Assembly: GCA_023300665.1 (NCBI GenBank)
Contig: JALZUU010000419.1
Coordinates: 1 to 37,512 of the forward strand
Source of the DNA: Saprospiraceae bacterium
GTDB lineage: Bacteria > Bacteroidota > Bacteroidia > Chitinophagales > Saprospiraceae
Length of the DNA stretch: 37,512 nucleotides
Reading direction: 5' to 3'
The translations under genes were made by a program, and so were the position numbers. This document shows positions 29,127-37,512 of this stretch, one piece after another (within the stretch, counting starts at the first letter, position 1; the number at the start of each line of letters is the position of its first letter). The notes under the pieces are model-generated. The model saw nothing but the letters and a program-made list of their open reading frames with translations, was not told where the DNA came from and ran no database searches.

Positions 29127-29810
29127 ATGTATAGCATTTTAAAAAGATTTTTTGATTTGGTAGCGGCATTGATAACACTTATTGCTTTATCGCCGTTTTT
29201 AATTCCTATTGTTATTGGTTTACGCCTTACCGGAGAAGGATATATTTGGTATTTTCAGAAAAGAGTTGGGCATAAAAATCAATTTTTTGATATTTGGAAG
29301 TTTGCTACAATGCTTAAAGATAGTCCTAACATGGGAACGGGTAGCCTGACAACTAGAAATGATCCTCGGGTTACACCAATGGGGGGATTCTTACGTAAGA
29401 CAAAAATTAATGAATTGCCTCAGGTAATTAATGTGCTAATTGGTAATATGTCTATCGTAGGACCACGACCACAAATGCAAGTTGATTTTGATATTTATCC
29501 CCAAGAAGTGAAAAAACATATTTATGATAGTGTTCCTGGTATTACTGGAATTGGATCAATTGTTTTTCGGGATGAGGAAGAGTTAATGTCTGAAACAGAT
29601 ATGCCAATTCGTGATTTTTATGTGCAACATATTGCTCCTTATAAGGGAACTTTAGAATTATGGTATCAGGATAATAAATCTTTTATTACTGATACAAAGA
29701 TCATTATCTTAACTGCGTGGGCTATTTTTTTTCCAAAGACGGATTTGACTTATCGATGGTTTCCAAACCTTCCACCAAAACCGGCTATTCTTACCTTACC
29801 AGAAAAGTAA
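29127..29810 (+). CDS. Initiating sugar phosphotransferase (PglC/WcaJ-type)
   Basis: RFFDLVAALITLIALSPFLIPIVIGLRLTGEGYIWYFQKRVG, FATM, TRNDPRVTPMGGFLRKTKINELPQVINVLIGNMSIVGPRPQ, VPGITGIGSI. Confidence 0.94.
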   Translation: MYSILKRFFDLVAALITLIALSPFLIPIVIGLRLTGEGYIWYFQKRVGHKNQFFDIWKFATMLKDSPNMGTGSLTTRNDPRVTPMGGFLRKTKINELPQVINVLIGNMSIVGPRPQMQVDFDIYPQEVKKHIYDSVPGITGIGSIVFRDEEELMSETDMPIRDFYVQHIAPYKGTLELWYQDNKSFITDTKIIILTAWAIFFPKTDLTYRWFPNLPPKPAILTLPEK

Positions 29811-29844
29811 ATTTAAATTGGAAGATAATCAGCACCTAAAAAAT

Positions 29845-30996
29845 ATGGCAGAAAAGAAAAGTGTGATCCCCTTGTTGGAACCACAGCTTTCAGGAAACGA
29901 GTGGAAATATGTAAAAGATTGTCTGGATCAAGGATGGGTATCTTCAGCCGGAGGATATGTAGATAAATTTGAGACGGCCGTCACCGAATATGTTAATGGA
30001 GGATGGGGAGCGGCTTGTATGAATGGTACGGTCGGATTACAGATTTCACTCGAAGTTATTGGAGTAGGTGAAAATGACCACGTTCTTGTACCAAATGGTA
30101 CATTTGTAGCGAGTGCAAATAGTGTAGTTTACACTGGAGCAGAACCTATTTTTATTGATGCTGCTGAGAAAGATTGGCAGATGGATCTTGATCTTCTAGA
30201 GGACTTTTTGAAAAATAAATGTTCTATTAAAAATGGAAGTACTTACAATGATAAATCTGGCAAAATCATAAAAGCAATTATCATTGTTCATGTTTATGGT
30301 CAGATCTGTGATATGAATCGTCTAATGGCTATTGCTGATCGTTATAGTATTAAAGTAGTTGAGGATGCTAGCGAATCATTGGGCGCAACGTATAATGATC
30401 AACACTCTGGTACAATTGGGCATATTGGTGTCTTTAGTTTTAATGGAAATAAAATAATTACAACTGGAGGAGGAGGAGTTATTGTTTCAAAAGAGAAAGC
30501 GTATATTAAAAAAGCGCGACACTTAATTGCTCAAGCCAAAGTAAATCCTAATGAATATTTTCATGATTCGATAGGTTATAATTATCGAATGGTAAATGTG
30601 CTAGCGGCCATTGGTTTAGCTCAACTTGAATTGTTAAAAGAATTTACCAACCGTAAAACCGAGATTGCTCAAATTTATCGAAACTTGTTAGGAGATATTC
30701 CTGAAATTAAATTTCAATCAGTAAATCCAGATGTAACACCTAACTATTGGTTGAATGGATTTATGAGCAACAAAAAAAATACCATAGCTAAATTATTGAA
30801 ACATAATAAAATCATGCATGGTAACTTCTGGATACCTATGAACGAACTGCCAATGTATCAAGACCATCAATATATAACAACTCATAACATTACGGCCGCC
30901 ATTACCAAAGAATGTATTTGTATACCAAGTTCTGTTAGTATTACAAAAATAGAACAACAACGAATCTGTGAGTTAATCAAATCCTGTTTCCATTAG
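29845..30996 (+). CDS. legC: LegC-family sugar aminotransferase (DegT superfamily)
   Basis: ORF from TTG 29818; ATG 29845 is plausible. VIPLLEPQLSGNEWKYVKDCLDQGWVSSAGGYVDKFE, EDASESLGATYNDQHSGTIGHIGVFSFNGNKIITTGGGGVIV. Confidence 0.88.
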   Translation: MAEKKSVIPLLEPQLSGNEWKYVKDCLDQGWVSSAGGYVDKFETAVTEYVNGGWGAACMNGTVGLQISLEVIGVGENDHVLVPNGTFVASANSVVYTGAEPIFIDAAEKDWQMDLDLLEDFLKNKCSIKNGSTYNDKSGKIIKAIIIVHVYGQICDMNRLMAIADRYSIKVVEDASESLGATYNDQHSGTIGHIGVFSFNGNKIITTGGGGVIVSKEKAYIKKARHLIAQAKVNPNEYFHDSIGYNYRMVNVLAAIGLAQLELLKEFTNRKTEIAQIYRNLLGDIPEIKFQSVNPDVTPNYWLNGFMSNKKNTIAKLLKHNKIMHGNFWIPMNELPMYQDHQYITTHNITAAITKECICIPSSVSITKIEQQRICELIKSCFH

Positions 30997-32051
30997 TGAA
31001 AAGTAAAATGGTATTGATAGATGCTCTTAACCTGTATAGTAAAGGAGGTAATGGACTGCTTAGATATCTAATTGAAAAATTACAGGAAAATAAAATCTCT
31101 TACGAACTATTATTAGGTGAAAACTTTACTGAATTCCAAAAAAGAATACTCGTTTTTTCTCGTAAAGGAATCATTCGTGAGGCCATAAAACGATGTTCTC
31201 CAACCTGTCTTTTTTGCTTTGGAAATTTCCCAATTCACTTTTCTGTTCCAGATAATATTACCGTAGTCGTAAATTTTCAAAATGCATTCTTATTAAATAA
31301 CAGCAATATTTATGTATTTAATAAGATGGAAAAAATAAAACTTTGGGTTAGAAGAAGCTACCTGAGGTCTTTTGTAAATTATGCTGATTTGTACGTTTTT
31401 CCAACCGAATATATACAAAGTGAGTTTATCGAAGCTTATGCGATTACTCCTCAAAAATGTCGAGTCATTCCATATTTTGATAAAAGACAAGTAGTTGCGA
31501 TCAGAGAAGAGATGAAAGGAAAAGAGAAAATTAAAAATAGTTTTATCTATATTTCTTCCACTTCTAAACATAAAAACCACATCACTTTATTAAGCGCCTG
31601 GGAATTATTAGCAACGCAAAATATATTTCCGCTATTAACGCTTAGTATTCCACTAAATGATTCTCGTTCAGAAGAACACCTGAATCGTATTGCTTTGCTA
31701 AAAACAAAAGGTGCTCAGATAGAAAATATCAATGCACAAGGATATATTCCGTACGAAGAAGTATTGAGGATTTCTGCACAACATGAATTTACGATCTTTC
31801 CTTCATTGAATGAAACCTTCGGATTTGGTAGCATTGAAGGGGCAATTTTGGGAAATAAATTATTGATTAGTGATCGACCTTTTGTTAAAGATGTAACGAT
31901 TCCGTCGCTAAATTTTGATCCTTTAAATGCACAAGATATTGCTGATAAAGTTATCTACGCAATGAATAATACTTTGCCGAAAACTGAATTGGTTTTTAAA
32001 GATAATGTGGATGAATTATTAGAATTATTATCTAATAAAAAAGATGTTTAG
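30996..32051 (+). CDS. Glycosyltransferase family 1/4-like
   Basis: GTG start; VLIDALNLYSKGGNGLLRYLIEKL, YISSTSKHKNHITLLSAWELL, FTIFPSLNETFGFGSIEGAILGNKLLISD. Confidence 0.88.
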   Translation: MKSKMVLIDALNLYSKGGNGLLRYLIEKLQENKISYELLLGENFTEFQKRILVFSRKGIIREAIKRCSPTCLFCFGNFPIHFSVPDNITVVVNFQNAFLLNNSNIYVFNKMEKIKLWVRRSYLRSFVNYADLYVFPTEYIQSEFIEAYAITPQKCRVIPYFDKRQVVAIREEMKGKEKIKNSFIYISSTSKHKNHITLLSAWELLATQNIFPLLTLSIPLNDSRSEEHLNRIALLKTKGAQIENINAQGYIPYEEVLRISAQHEFTIFPSLNETFGFGSIEGAILGNKLLISDRPFVKDVTIPSLNFDPLNAQDIADKVIYAMNNTLPKTELVFKDNVDELLELLSNKKDV

Positions 32052-32844
32052 ATTTCGACATCAATTTAATTTTCTACGCTCGATTCTTAAAGCTGATTTA
32101 TTGCTCTATACCATGGGCAAAACAGGATCAAATAGTTTGTCTTATAGTCTCGAAGAAGAGGGACTAACTGTCGCTAGTAAACACTACTTCGGTGGAGACC
32201 AGCAACATTTTTTTAATAATGAAAAAAAAGGACGGGGAGGAAAAATAAATAAATTCATTATTCGGACATTACTGAACACGACCAATCAGCGTGTAAAAGT
32301 AATAACACTCGTTCGAGACCCAGTTGCGAGAAATTTATCCATGACTTTTTTTGCACTGGATAAAGTTATTTATAAAACCTTACAAAGAATACCAAACGGT
32401 CAGCGAGATGGAGAAATCCTTAGTTTGGACGAAATAATTACAGAAGGATTTATGAATACCATCAATCAAGAAGGACCATTGAATTGGTTTGAGAAAGAGT
32501 TTGATTATGTGTTGAAGGTAGATGCCTTGCAACATCCTTTTGATAAAGAAAAAGGATATACCATTATCCAAAAAGAAAATCTGGATTTGCTTATTTTAAA
32601 ACTAGAAAAATTAAGTGATTTAGAAGAGGTGATTAAATCTTTTTTAAACTTAAGATCGTTTAAATTACTTACCGCCAACTCAGGAAGTAAATATTGGTAT
32701 TCGGATTTATATAAAGATTTCAAAAATCATTTTAAACCGTCAGAAGATTATCTGGACAAAATGTATACGTCAAAATTTGCTACGCACTTTTATTCGGCAA
32801 CGGAGCTAGAAAATTTTCAGTCTCGATGGCGTAAAAATAACTAA
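32044..32844 (+). CDS. Putative capsular polysaccharide synthesis/sulfotransferase-like protein
   Basis: DLLLYTMGKTGSNSLSYSLEE (PSB-loop-like) and VKVITLVRDPVARNLSMTFFALD (3'-PB-like). Confidence 0.75.
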   Translation: MFRFRHQFNFLRSILKADLLLYTMGKTGSNSLSYSLEEEGLTVASKHYFGGDQQHFFNNEKKGRGGKINKFIIRTLLNTTNQRVKVITLVRDPVARNLSMTFFALDKVIYKTLQRIPNGQRDGEILSLDEIITEGFMNTINQEGPLNWFEKEFDYVLKVDALQHPFDKEKGYTIIQKENLDLLILKLEKLSDLEEVIKSFLNLRSFKLLTANSGSKYWYSDLYKDFKNHFKPSEDYLDKMYTSKFATHFYSATELENFQSRWRKNN

Positions 32845-32859
32845 GAGACTGTTCTGTTA

Positions 32860-32922
32860 AAGTGTGTCAGCGAGCTAGGTATCCTTTAGGATCATAGGCG
32901 CGGGCTGCAAAATGACACACTT
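32860..32922. repeat. Intergenic inverted repeat, 10-bp arms AAGTGTGTCA / TGACACACTT with 43-nt GC-richer interior
   Basis: Perfect arms at 32860-32869 and 32913-32922 in the gap between convergent genes; smaller ATCC-TTTA-GGAT hairpin inside. Confidence 0.6.
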
Positions 32923-32952
32923 AGTAGTAGGTAGGTTTCTCCTAATTTATTA

Positions 32953-33921
32953 TCAGCTTAGTCGTTTACGCTTTAGGAGATAGTATAAAATATCAATTAA
33001 GTAACTCTTAGTCTTTGTGATGATATAAAAGCGTCTTTTTGTTCCGCCAAATTCTGTAAAAAGCTGTTCGATTTCAGCAGGCATCGAACCTTCTAGGTCT
33101 AGCGTGCTAATCAGTGTTTTTAAGCGACAAATCTTCTCCCAAAAAACTAAAGACATTGGATAGGTTGTTTCCAAGTTATGATCAATACCGCCTAGTAAAT
33201 AGTAGGCTTTGTCTTGATCAAGGATAATATAACTTGCCGCTAATATTTGATTTTTTTGATCTACGCAAAAGTAAATTTTTCTTAAATTTCGTTTTCTTAG
33301 TTCTTGATCTAGTTGCTTTAAGTTTTCAAGTGAATAAGGAGGTTTTATTCCTTTTCGAATGAATGCGTGACTACTTAACTCATAAAGCTTTTCAATATCA
33401 TCTGATTCTATTACTTGATATCCTTGTTCTTTTGCTTTTTTTATTTCCCATCTCCTTTTGCTACTTAGGTTGGCAAAGAGATCTTTTTCTTCTAAAGACA
33501 AATCTATTAAATGTGTATAGTAACTTGTCTGTCGGAAATTTTGTAAAAATAAAGGTTGCCAGTTCATAAATTCAGGTAGGAAGTTTTGTCGAAAATAATG
33601 GAAGGAGGGAAGTTTTTCTACTAACTGCTTCATTACTTTTCTTTGAAAACTATAGCGCTTAACTGATTTTTTTATATCTGAAGGAAGGAGAAGGTGAATC
33701 CCTAAAAATGGGGTAAGTACAGGATGTTTAGATATTTGAAATCCAAATGCTTTTTTTCGATAAAAAGGCCAAACACCTCTTATTTCATTGGCTTTGTCAA
33801 TAAACAATACGACATCCCAATTATCTGGACCACAGACCACATCAAGCCACCAATCATAAAAAAAGATAGGTAACGTCTTTGATGTTTGGCAAAATACGCG
33901 ATATATTTGTTTCTCTGTCAT
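32953..33921 (-). CDS. FemAB/GNAT-like acyltransferase
   Basis: ORF to 33975; internal ATG (33921, MTEKQIYRVFCQ) is the likelier start. SSKRRWEIKKAKEQGYQVIES and AASYIILDQDKAYYLLGGIDHNLETTYPMSLVFWEKI are typical of the FemAB-like family. Confidence 0.8.
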   Translation of the reverse strand: MTEKQIYRVFCQTSKTLPIFFYDWWLDVVCGPDNWDVVLFIDKANEIRGVWPFYRKKAFGFQISKHPVLTPFLGIHLLLPSDIKKSVKRYSFQRKVMKQLVEKLPSFHYFRQNFLPEFMNWQPLFLQNFRQTSYYTHLIDLSLEEKDLFANLSSKRRWEIKKAKEQGYQVIESDDIEKLYELSSHAFIRKGIKPPYSLENLKQLDQELRKRNLRKIYFCVDQKNQILAASYIILDQDKAYYLLGGIDHNLETTYPMSLVFWEKICRLKTLISTLDLEGSMPAEIEQLFTEFGGTKRRFYIITKTKSYLIDILYYLLKRKRLS

Positions 33922-34027
33922 GAAGTATCGATCAAATGATATCGACAAATTAGACTTTATTTTACAATATGACAATATCTGACTTCAATAATTATTTGGA
34001 TCCCATAAACCCAAAAAGTAAATTATT

Positions 34028-35146
34028 ATGAAAAATAAAAAAGCCCTTATCACGGGAATTACTGGACAAGATGGAGCTTATCTCTCTGAACTTTTACTTT
34101 CTAAAGGATACGAAGTACACGGAATCAAACGTCGTGCTTCCTCCTTTAATACAGCTCGTATCGATCACCTTTATCAAGATCCTCACATAGACAATCGTAA
34201 TTTTATTCTTCACTATGGAGATCTAACTGATTCTACTAATTTGATTAGAATCATCCAGGAAATACAACCTAATGAAATCTATAACCTTGGAGCAATGTCT
34301 CATGTAAAGGTAAGCTTCGATGCACCTGAATATACTGCAGATGTCGATGGAGTAGGAACCCTACGGATACTAGAAGCGGTACGTCTACTAGGACTGACCA
34401 AAAAAACTAAAATATATCAGGCTTCTACTTCTGAATTATATGGACTGGTGCAAGAGGTACCTCAAAAGGAAACAACCCCTTTTTATCCTCGATCTCCATA
34501 CGCTGTTGCAAAAATGTACGCTTACTGGATTACCGTTAATTATCGAGAAGCATATGACATGTTTGCTTGTAACGGGATTTTATTCAATCATGAATCTCCA
34601 TTAAGAGGAGAAACATTTGTTACCCGAAAGATCACGAGAGCGGTAGCTAAAATTGGACTTGGGCTACAAAATAAACTCTACCTTGGAAATATGGACGCCA
34701 AACGAGATTGGGGACATGCAAAAGATTATGTGGAGTGTATGTGGAAAATTCTACAACAAGATGAACCCGAAGATTGGGTGATTGCTACTGGAGTAACTAC
34801 AAGTGTACGTGATTTTGTACGCATGTCATTCAAAGAAATAGGTGTCGAACTAGAATTTACCGGTACCGGAGAACAAGAAATAGGTACCATTAAATCTGTT
34901 GCTAAACCTGAATATCAAGGCAAAGTAGGACAAGTAGTGGTAGCGGTTGATCCAGCTTATTATCGACCAACAGAAGTAGAATTATTAATCGGTGATTCTT
35001 CGAAGGCACAGGAAAAATTAAATTGGACACCTAAATATGATTTAGAGGCGCTTTGTAGCGAAATGGTAGCGGCTGATATTGAACTCTTTAAAAGAGATCA
35101 GATACTAAAAAAGGCAGGATTTAAAGTGAACAACGAATTCGAATAG
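34028..35146 (+). CDS. gmd: GDP-mannose 4,6-dehydratase
   Basis: [108 protein letters not shown]. Confidence 0.98.
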   Translation: MKNKKALITGITGQDGAYLSELLLSKGYEVHGIKRRASSFNTARIDHLYQDPHIDNRNFILHYGDLTDSTNLIRIIQEIQPNEIYNLGAMSHVKVSFDAPEYTADVDGVGTLRILEAVRLLGLTKKTKIYQASTSELYGLVQEVPQKETTPFYPRSPYAVAKMYAYWITVNYREAYDMFACNGILFNHESPLRGETFVTRKITRAVAKIGLGLQNKLYLGNMDAKRDWGHAKDYVECMWKILQQDEPEDWVIATGVTTSVRDFVRMSFKEIGVELEFTGTGEQEIGTIKSVAKPEYQGKVGQVVVAVDPAYYRPTEVELLIGDSSKAQEKLNWTPKYDLEALCSEMVAADIELFKRDQILKKAGFKVNNEFE

Positions 35147-35153
35147 GATAATT

Positions 35154-36275
35154 TTAGTTCGTCAATAAACGATCTAGTTCTTTTTGGAAATGACGCAATC
35201 TTGCCTCAAGCCCAAAAGGAAGATGTAAAGCTGTAGTATTAGGAATAGACTGATTGCCTGAGATTAAATCTTCTAAGATTGATTTTAACTCGGTTGAATT
35301 TTTATATCTTAAAACCGCGGACTCTAAACCAGACTCTAATTGATAACTCATAGGTAAAATGATGGCTTTGTCGTAGTTGATAAAGTCATTAATATTACCA
35401 GAAACATGAGAATAGCTATTCTTCTCAACAGTGAAATTACTGACCGTCTGAGCAGGAATTGGACAGAGCAAAACATCTGCTTCTTTCATTATTTGCTGGT
35501 ATTTTTCAGCGGATAAAAAATCGGTAAAGCATTTTATATTTAAATTCTTAATTTGAATACCATTCATTTTTTGAATGATTTCCTTACCTGCTTTTCCGGA
35601 AGCTTTTCCGGCAAGAATGATTTCTACTTGACTGTTAGCGCAATTAAGTTTTTTTATTAATTCGTAGATCATCGAGTAGTTTCGGGTAGAAGGATGTACC
35701 GAACCAGGAATAACAATTTTCAAAAGTCCTTTTTCTAATTGCTTAGCGGGTTCATTGGACTCACTTAGATAAAAAGGAAAATCATAAAATTGATGCAGTT
35801 GAAAATAAGACTGCTTTTTTAAATATTCAAAAACAGTTGGAGCTCCTACAATAAATCCATCCATGGTATCTAAAGAAGGAGCATTCGAAAATAAGCTACG
35901 AATCAGATTCACGGTTGAACGAAAAGGTCTTATTCTAAAATCAAAATACCTCCAAGGATCAAAAGCTTGATTAAAGGCATGAACAACCGCATATTTCGGA
36001 GGCTGAAGATTAATAAAAGGAAGAATTCTATCGTCGAAGGTAGTGAAGATAATTAAGCTACAATTATTTAAGATTTCTTTGACGTCATTTTGATGATCCA
36101 AAAAATGCCAATGTAGATTTTTGCTTTTAGGAACCGCCCGCATTAATTCATTGGCCGAGGTGGTGAGAACAGCATGAACTTCTATATTTAGACTAGAAAA
36201 AATAAAAGCATAGTTCCTCAGTACTTCTACATGTAAAGCAGGTTCAACTAAGCCGATTTTTATTTTTTTATTCAT
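35154..36275 (-). CDS. Glycosyltransferase-like protein
   Basis: 373 aa; KIVIPGSVHPSTRNYSMIYELIKKL, VEIILAGKASGKAGKEI, ADVLLCPIPAQ resemble the GT-B C-terminal half. Confidence 0.6.
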   Translation of the reverse strand: MNKKIKIGLVEPALHVEVLRNYAFIFSSLNIEVHAVLTTSANELMRAVPKSKNLHWHFLDHQNDVKEILNNCSLIIFTTFDDRILPFINLQPPKYAVVHAFNQAFDPWRYFDFRIRPFRSTVNLIRSLFSNAPSLDTMDGFIVGAPTVFEYLKKQSYFQLHQFYDFPFYLSESNEPAKQLEKGLLKIVIPGSVHPSTRNYSMIYELIKKLNCANSQVEIILAGKASGKAGKEIIQKMNGIQIKNLNIKCFTDFLSAEKYQQIMKEADVLLCPIPAQTVSNFTVEKNSYSHVSGNINDFINYDKAIILPMSYQLESGLESAVLRYKNSTELKSILEDLISGNQSIPNTTALHLPFGLEARLRHFQKELDRLLTN

Positions 36276-36299
36276 CTTTTTTCTGAAAACTAAAAAGAA

Positions 36300-37217
36300 A
36301 TAAACGAGCCATTTTTTTCTATTATTGTTCCTACCCGCAATCGTGCAGACTTATTGGATAGTGCTATTCAAAGTGTAAAGTTACAAACCTACACAGATTG
36401 GGAATTACTCATCATTGATGATGCTTCTACCGATCATACTAAGGAAGTGATAAAAAAAAATGCAGATGTGCGCATTATATATTTATATCAACAAAAATTA
36501 GAACGTAGTAAAGCACGTAACAAAGGTATTGAAAATGCCAAGGGAAAGTATATTTGTTTTTTAGATGATGACGATCTTTTAAAAGAAAATTTTCTAAGTG
36601 ATTTTAAAAAAGCAACTTCTACTTCTCTTAATGCAATTCTTCGTACCGGTTTTGATTATAAATTTATCTTAGACAATCGTATAAAACCAGGCGAATTAAT
36701 AACGCCTCATCAACATCCTTTTCATTTTGCTTTAAAGGAAATGTGCGGTGTTTGGAGCCTTTGTATTCCTCGAGATTATTTATCAAACGATAGATTTGCC
36801 GATTTTCCACATTGGCAAGATACACACCTTATCTTAAGACTATTCGCTAAGTATCCGGTGAAACAACTCAATTCTCACAATTACGTGTACGTTCAACATC
36901 CTGCGATGGGTACCCAAAAAATCTTTGAGAATAATTCAGAGATAGAAAAAAGGCTGAGCCTCAATTTAGCGGCAATTAAAGACTTTTTCACTCAATATTC
37001 CAGTGAAGTCCAAGAATTTATCACACCTAAAACCGAAAAAATACTCTTATCTGGAAAGATTTTACACTATGCAATTACAGCTGTAGCCCGTAATAATTCC
37101 CAAAAATCTTGGAATTTATTCATTCGTTCTCTAAAAACGGGTTTATTTTTGCAACATTATAAATTATATATGGTTTTTCTTAAAAAATACCTTTATACAA
37201 AATGGAAAAAATTGTAA
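36300..37217 (+). CDS. Glycosyltransferase family 2 (start codon uncertain)
   Basis: Frame extends upstream of the listed TTG (36354): ATA-AAC-GAG-CCA gives (I/M)NEPFFSIIVPTRNRADLLDSAIQSVKLQTYTDWELLIIDDAS; IDDDDLLKENF-like FLDDDDLL. Confidence 0.88.
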   Translation: MNEPFFSIIVPTRNRADLLDSAIQSVKLQTYTDWELLIIDDASTDHTKEVIKKNADVRIIYLYQQKLERSKARNKGIENAKGKYICFLDDDDLLKENFLSDFKKATSTSLNAILRTGFDYKFILDNRIKPGELITPHQHPFHFALKEMCGVWSLCIPRDYLSNDRFADFPHWQDTHLILRLFAKYPVKQLNSHNYVYVQHPAMGTQKIFENNSEIEKRLSLNLAAIKDFFTQYSSEVQEFITPKTEKILLSGKILHYAITAVARNNSQKSWNLFIRSLKTGLFLQHYKLYMVFLKKYLYTKWKKL

Positions 37218-37512
37218 ATCCTGTCTTTCAATCAATAGAGAATCAACTCACTGATCTTGGTTTTACCTTCGAACGTACCGACTTTAACCGCCCATGGGGT
37301 GGTTTTTTCGTTATAGACGAAGCACAGTCTGAAAAATTCTGTGAGACTTATTACCCTGATGAGGACGTTACTCAACTCACCAAAGGCGGGCGCGTTAGCC
37401 CCAAAATCCTCGTTGTCTTACCTGGTAAACGACTTTCTTGGCAATATCACCACCGACGTTCCGAAGTATGGAAGTTAATTGCTGGAGAATCAGCCGTTAT
37501 TCGTAGTGATAC
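37202..37512 (+). CDS. Cupin-type phosphomannose isomerase-like protein (truncated by window end)
   Basis: ATG 37202: MEKIVNPVFQSIENQLTDLGFTFERTDFNRPWGGFFVIDEAQ...PKILVVLPGKRLSWQYHHRRSEVWKLIAGESAVIRSD; open to the end of the window. Confidence 0.8.
   Translation, partial: MEKIVNPVFQSIENQLTDLGFTFERTDFNRPWGGFFVIDEAQSEKFCETYYPDEDVTQLTKGGRVSPKILVVLPGKRLSWQYHHRRSEVWKLIAGESAVIRSD

Noticed and set aside
1-37512. tRNA, rRNA, CRISPR arrays, intact transposases, phage defence genes
   Set aside because: None seen when reading the sequence; no regularly spaced repeats or transposase motifs beyond the Uma2 remnant and the possible IS-like end.

Overview
AT-rich window, most likely Bacteroidota (UpxY/NusG-like antiterminator, Bacteroidota-style SLBB exporter), almost wholly occupied by one Wzx/Wzy-type exopolysaccharide/capsule locus on the + strand with two minus-strand genes near the right end. 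It contains a WbpE/WlbA-like pair, a Uma2 pseudogene, a winged-helix regulator plus UpxY pair, an SLBB exporter and Wzz-like protein, a sugar-nucleotide block, a polymerase and flippase, a surface glycosidase-like lipoprotein, many glycosyltransferases, three sulfotransferase-like proteins, two FkbM-like methyltransferases, three DegT/LegC aminotransferases, a PglC-like priming transferase, Gmd, and a truncated cupin isomerase. The most interesting signal is a sulfonated-sugar module: an APS-reductase-type CysH protein (CC...CxxC and ECGLH motifs, a source of sulfite) sits in the same gene run as a very strong SQD1/UDP-sulfoquinovose synthase homologue and three sulfotransferase-like genes. 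This suggests a polysaccharide carrying both C-sulfonate (sulfoquinovose-like) and O-sulfate groups. Other points of note: a hairpin plus a 33-codon small ORF between upxY and the exporter gene, a GT2 gene with no canonical start codon, intergenic inverted repeats, and a composition shift within the exporter gene. All assignments come from reading motifs by eye; no database search was run.
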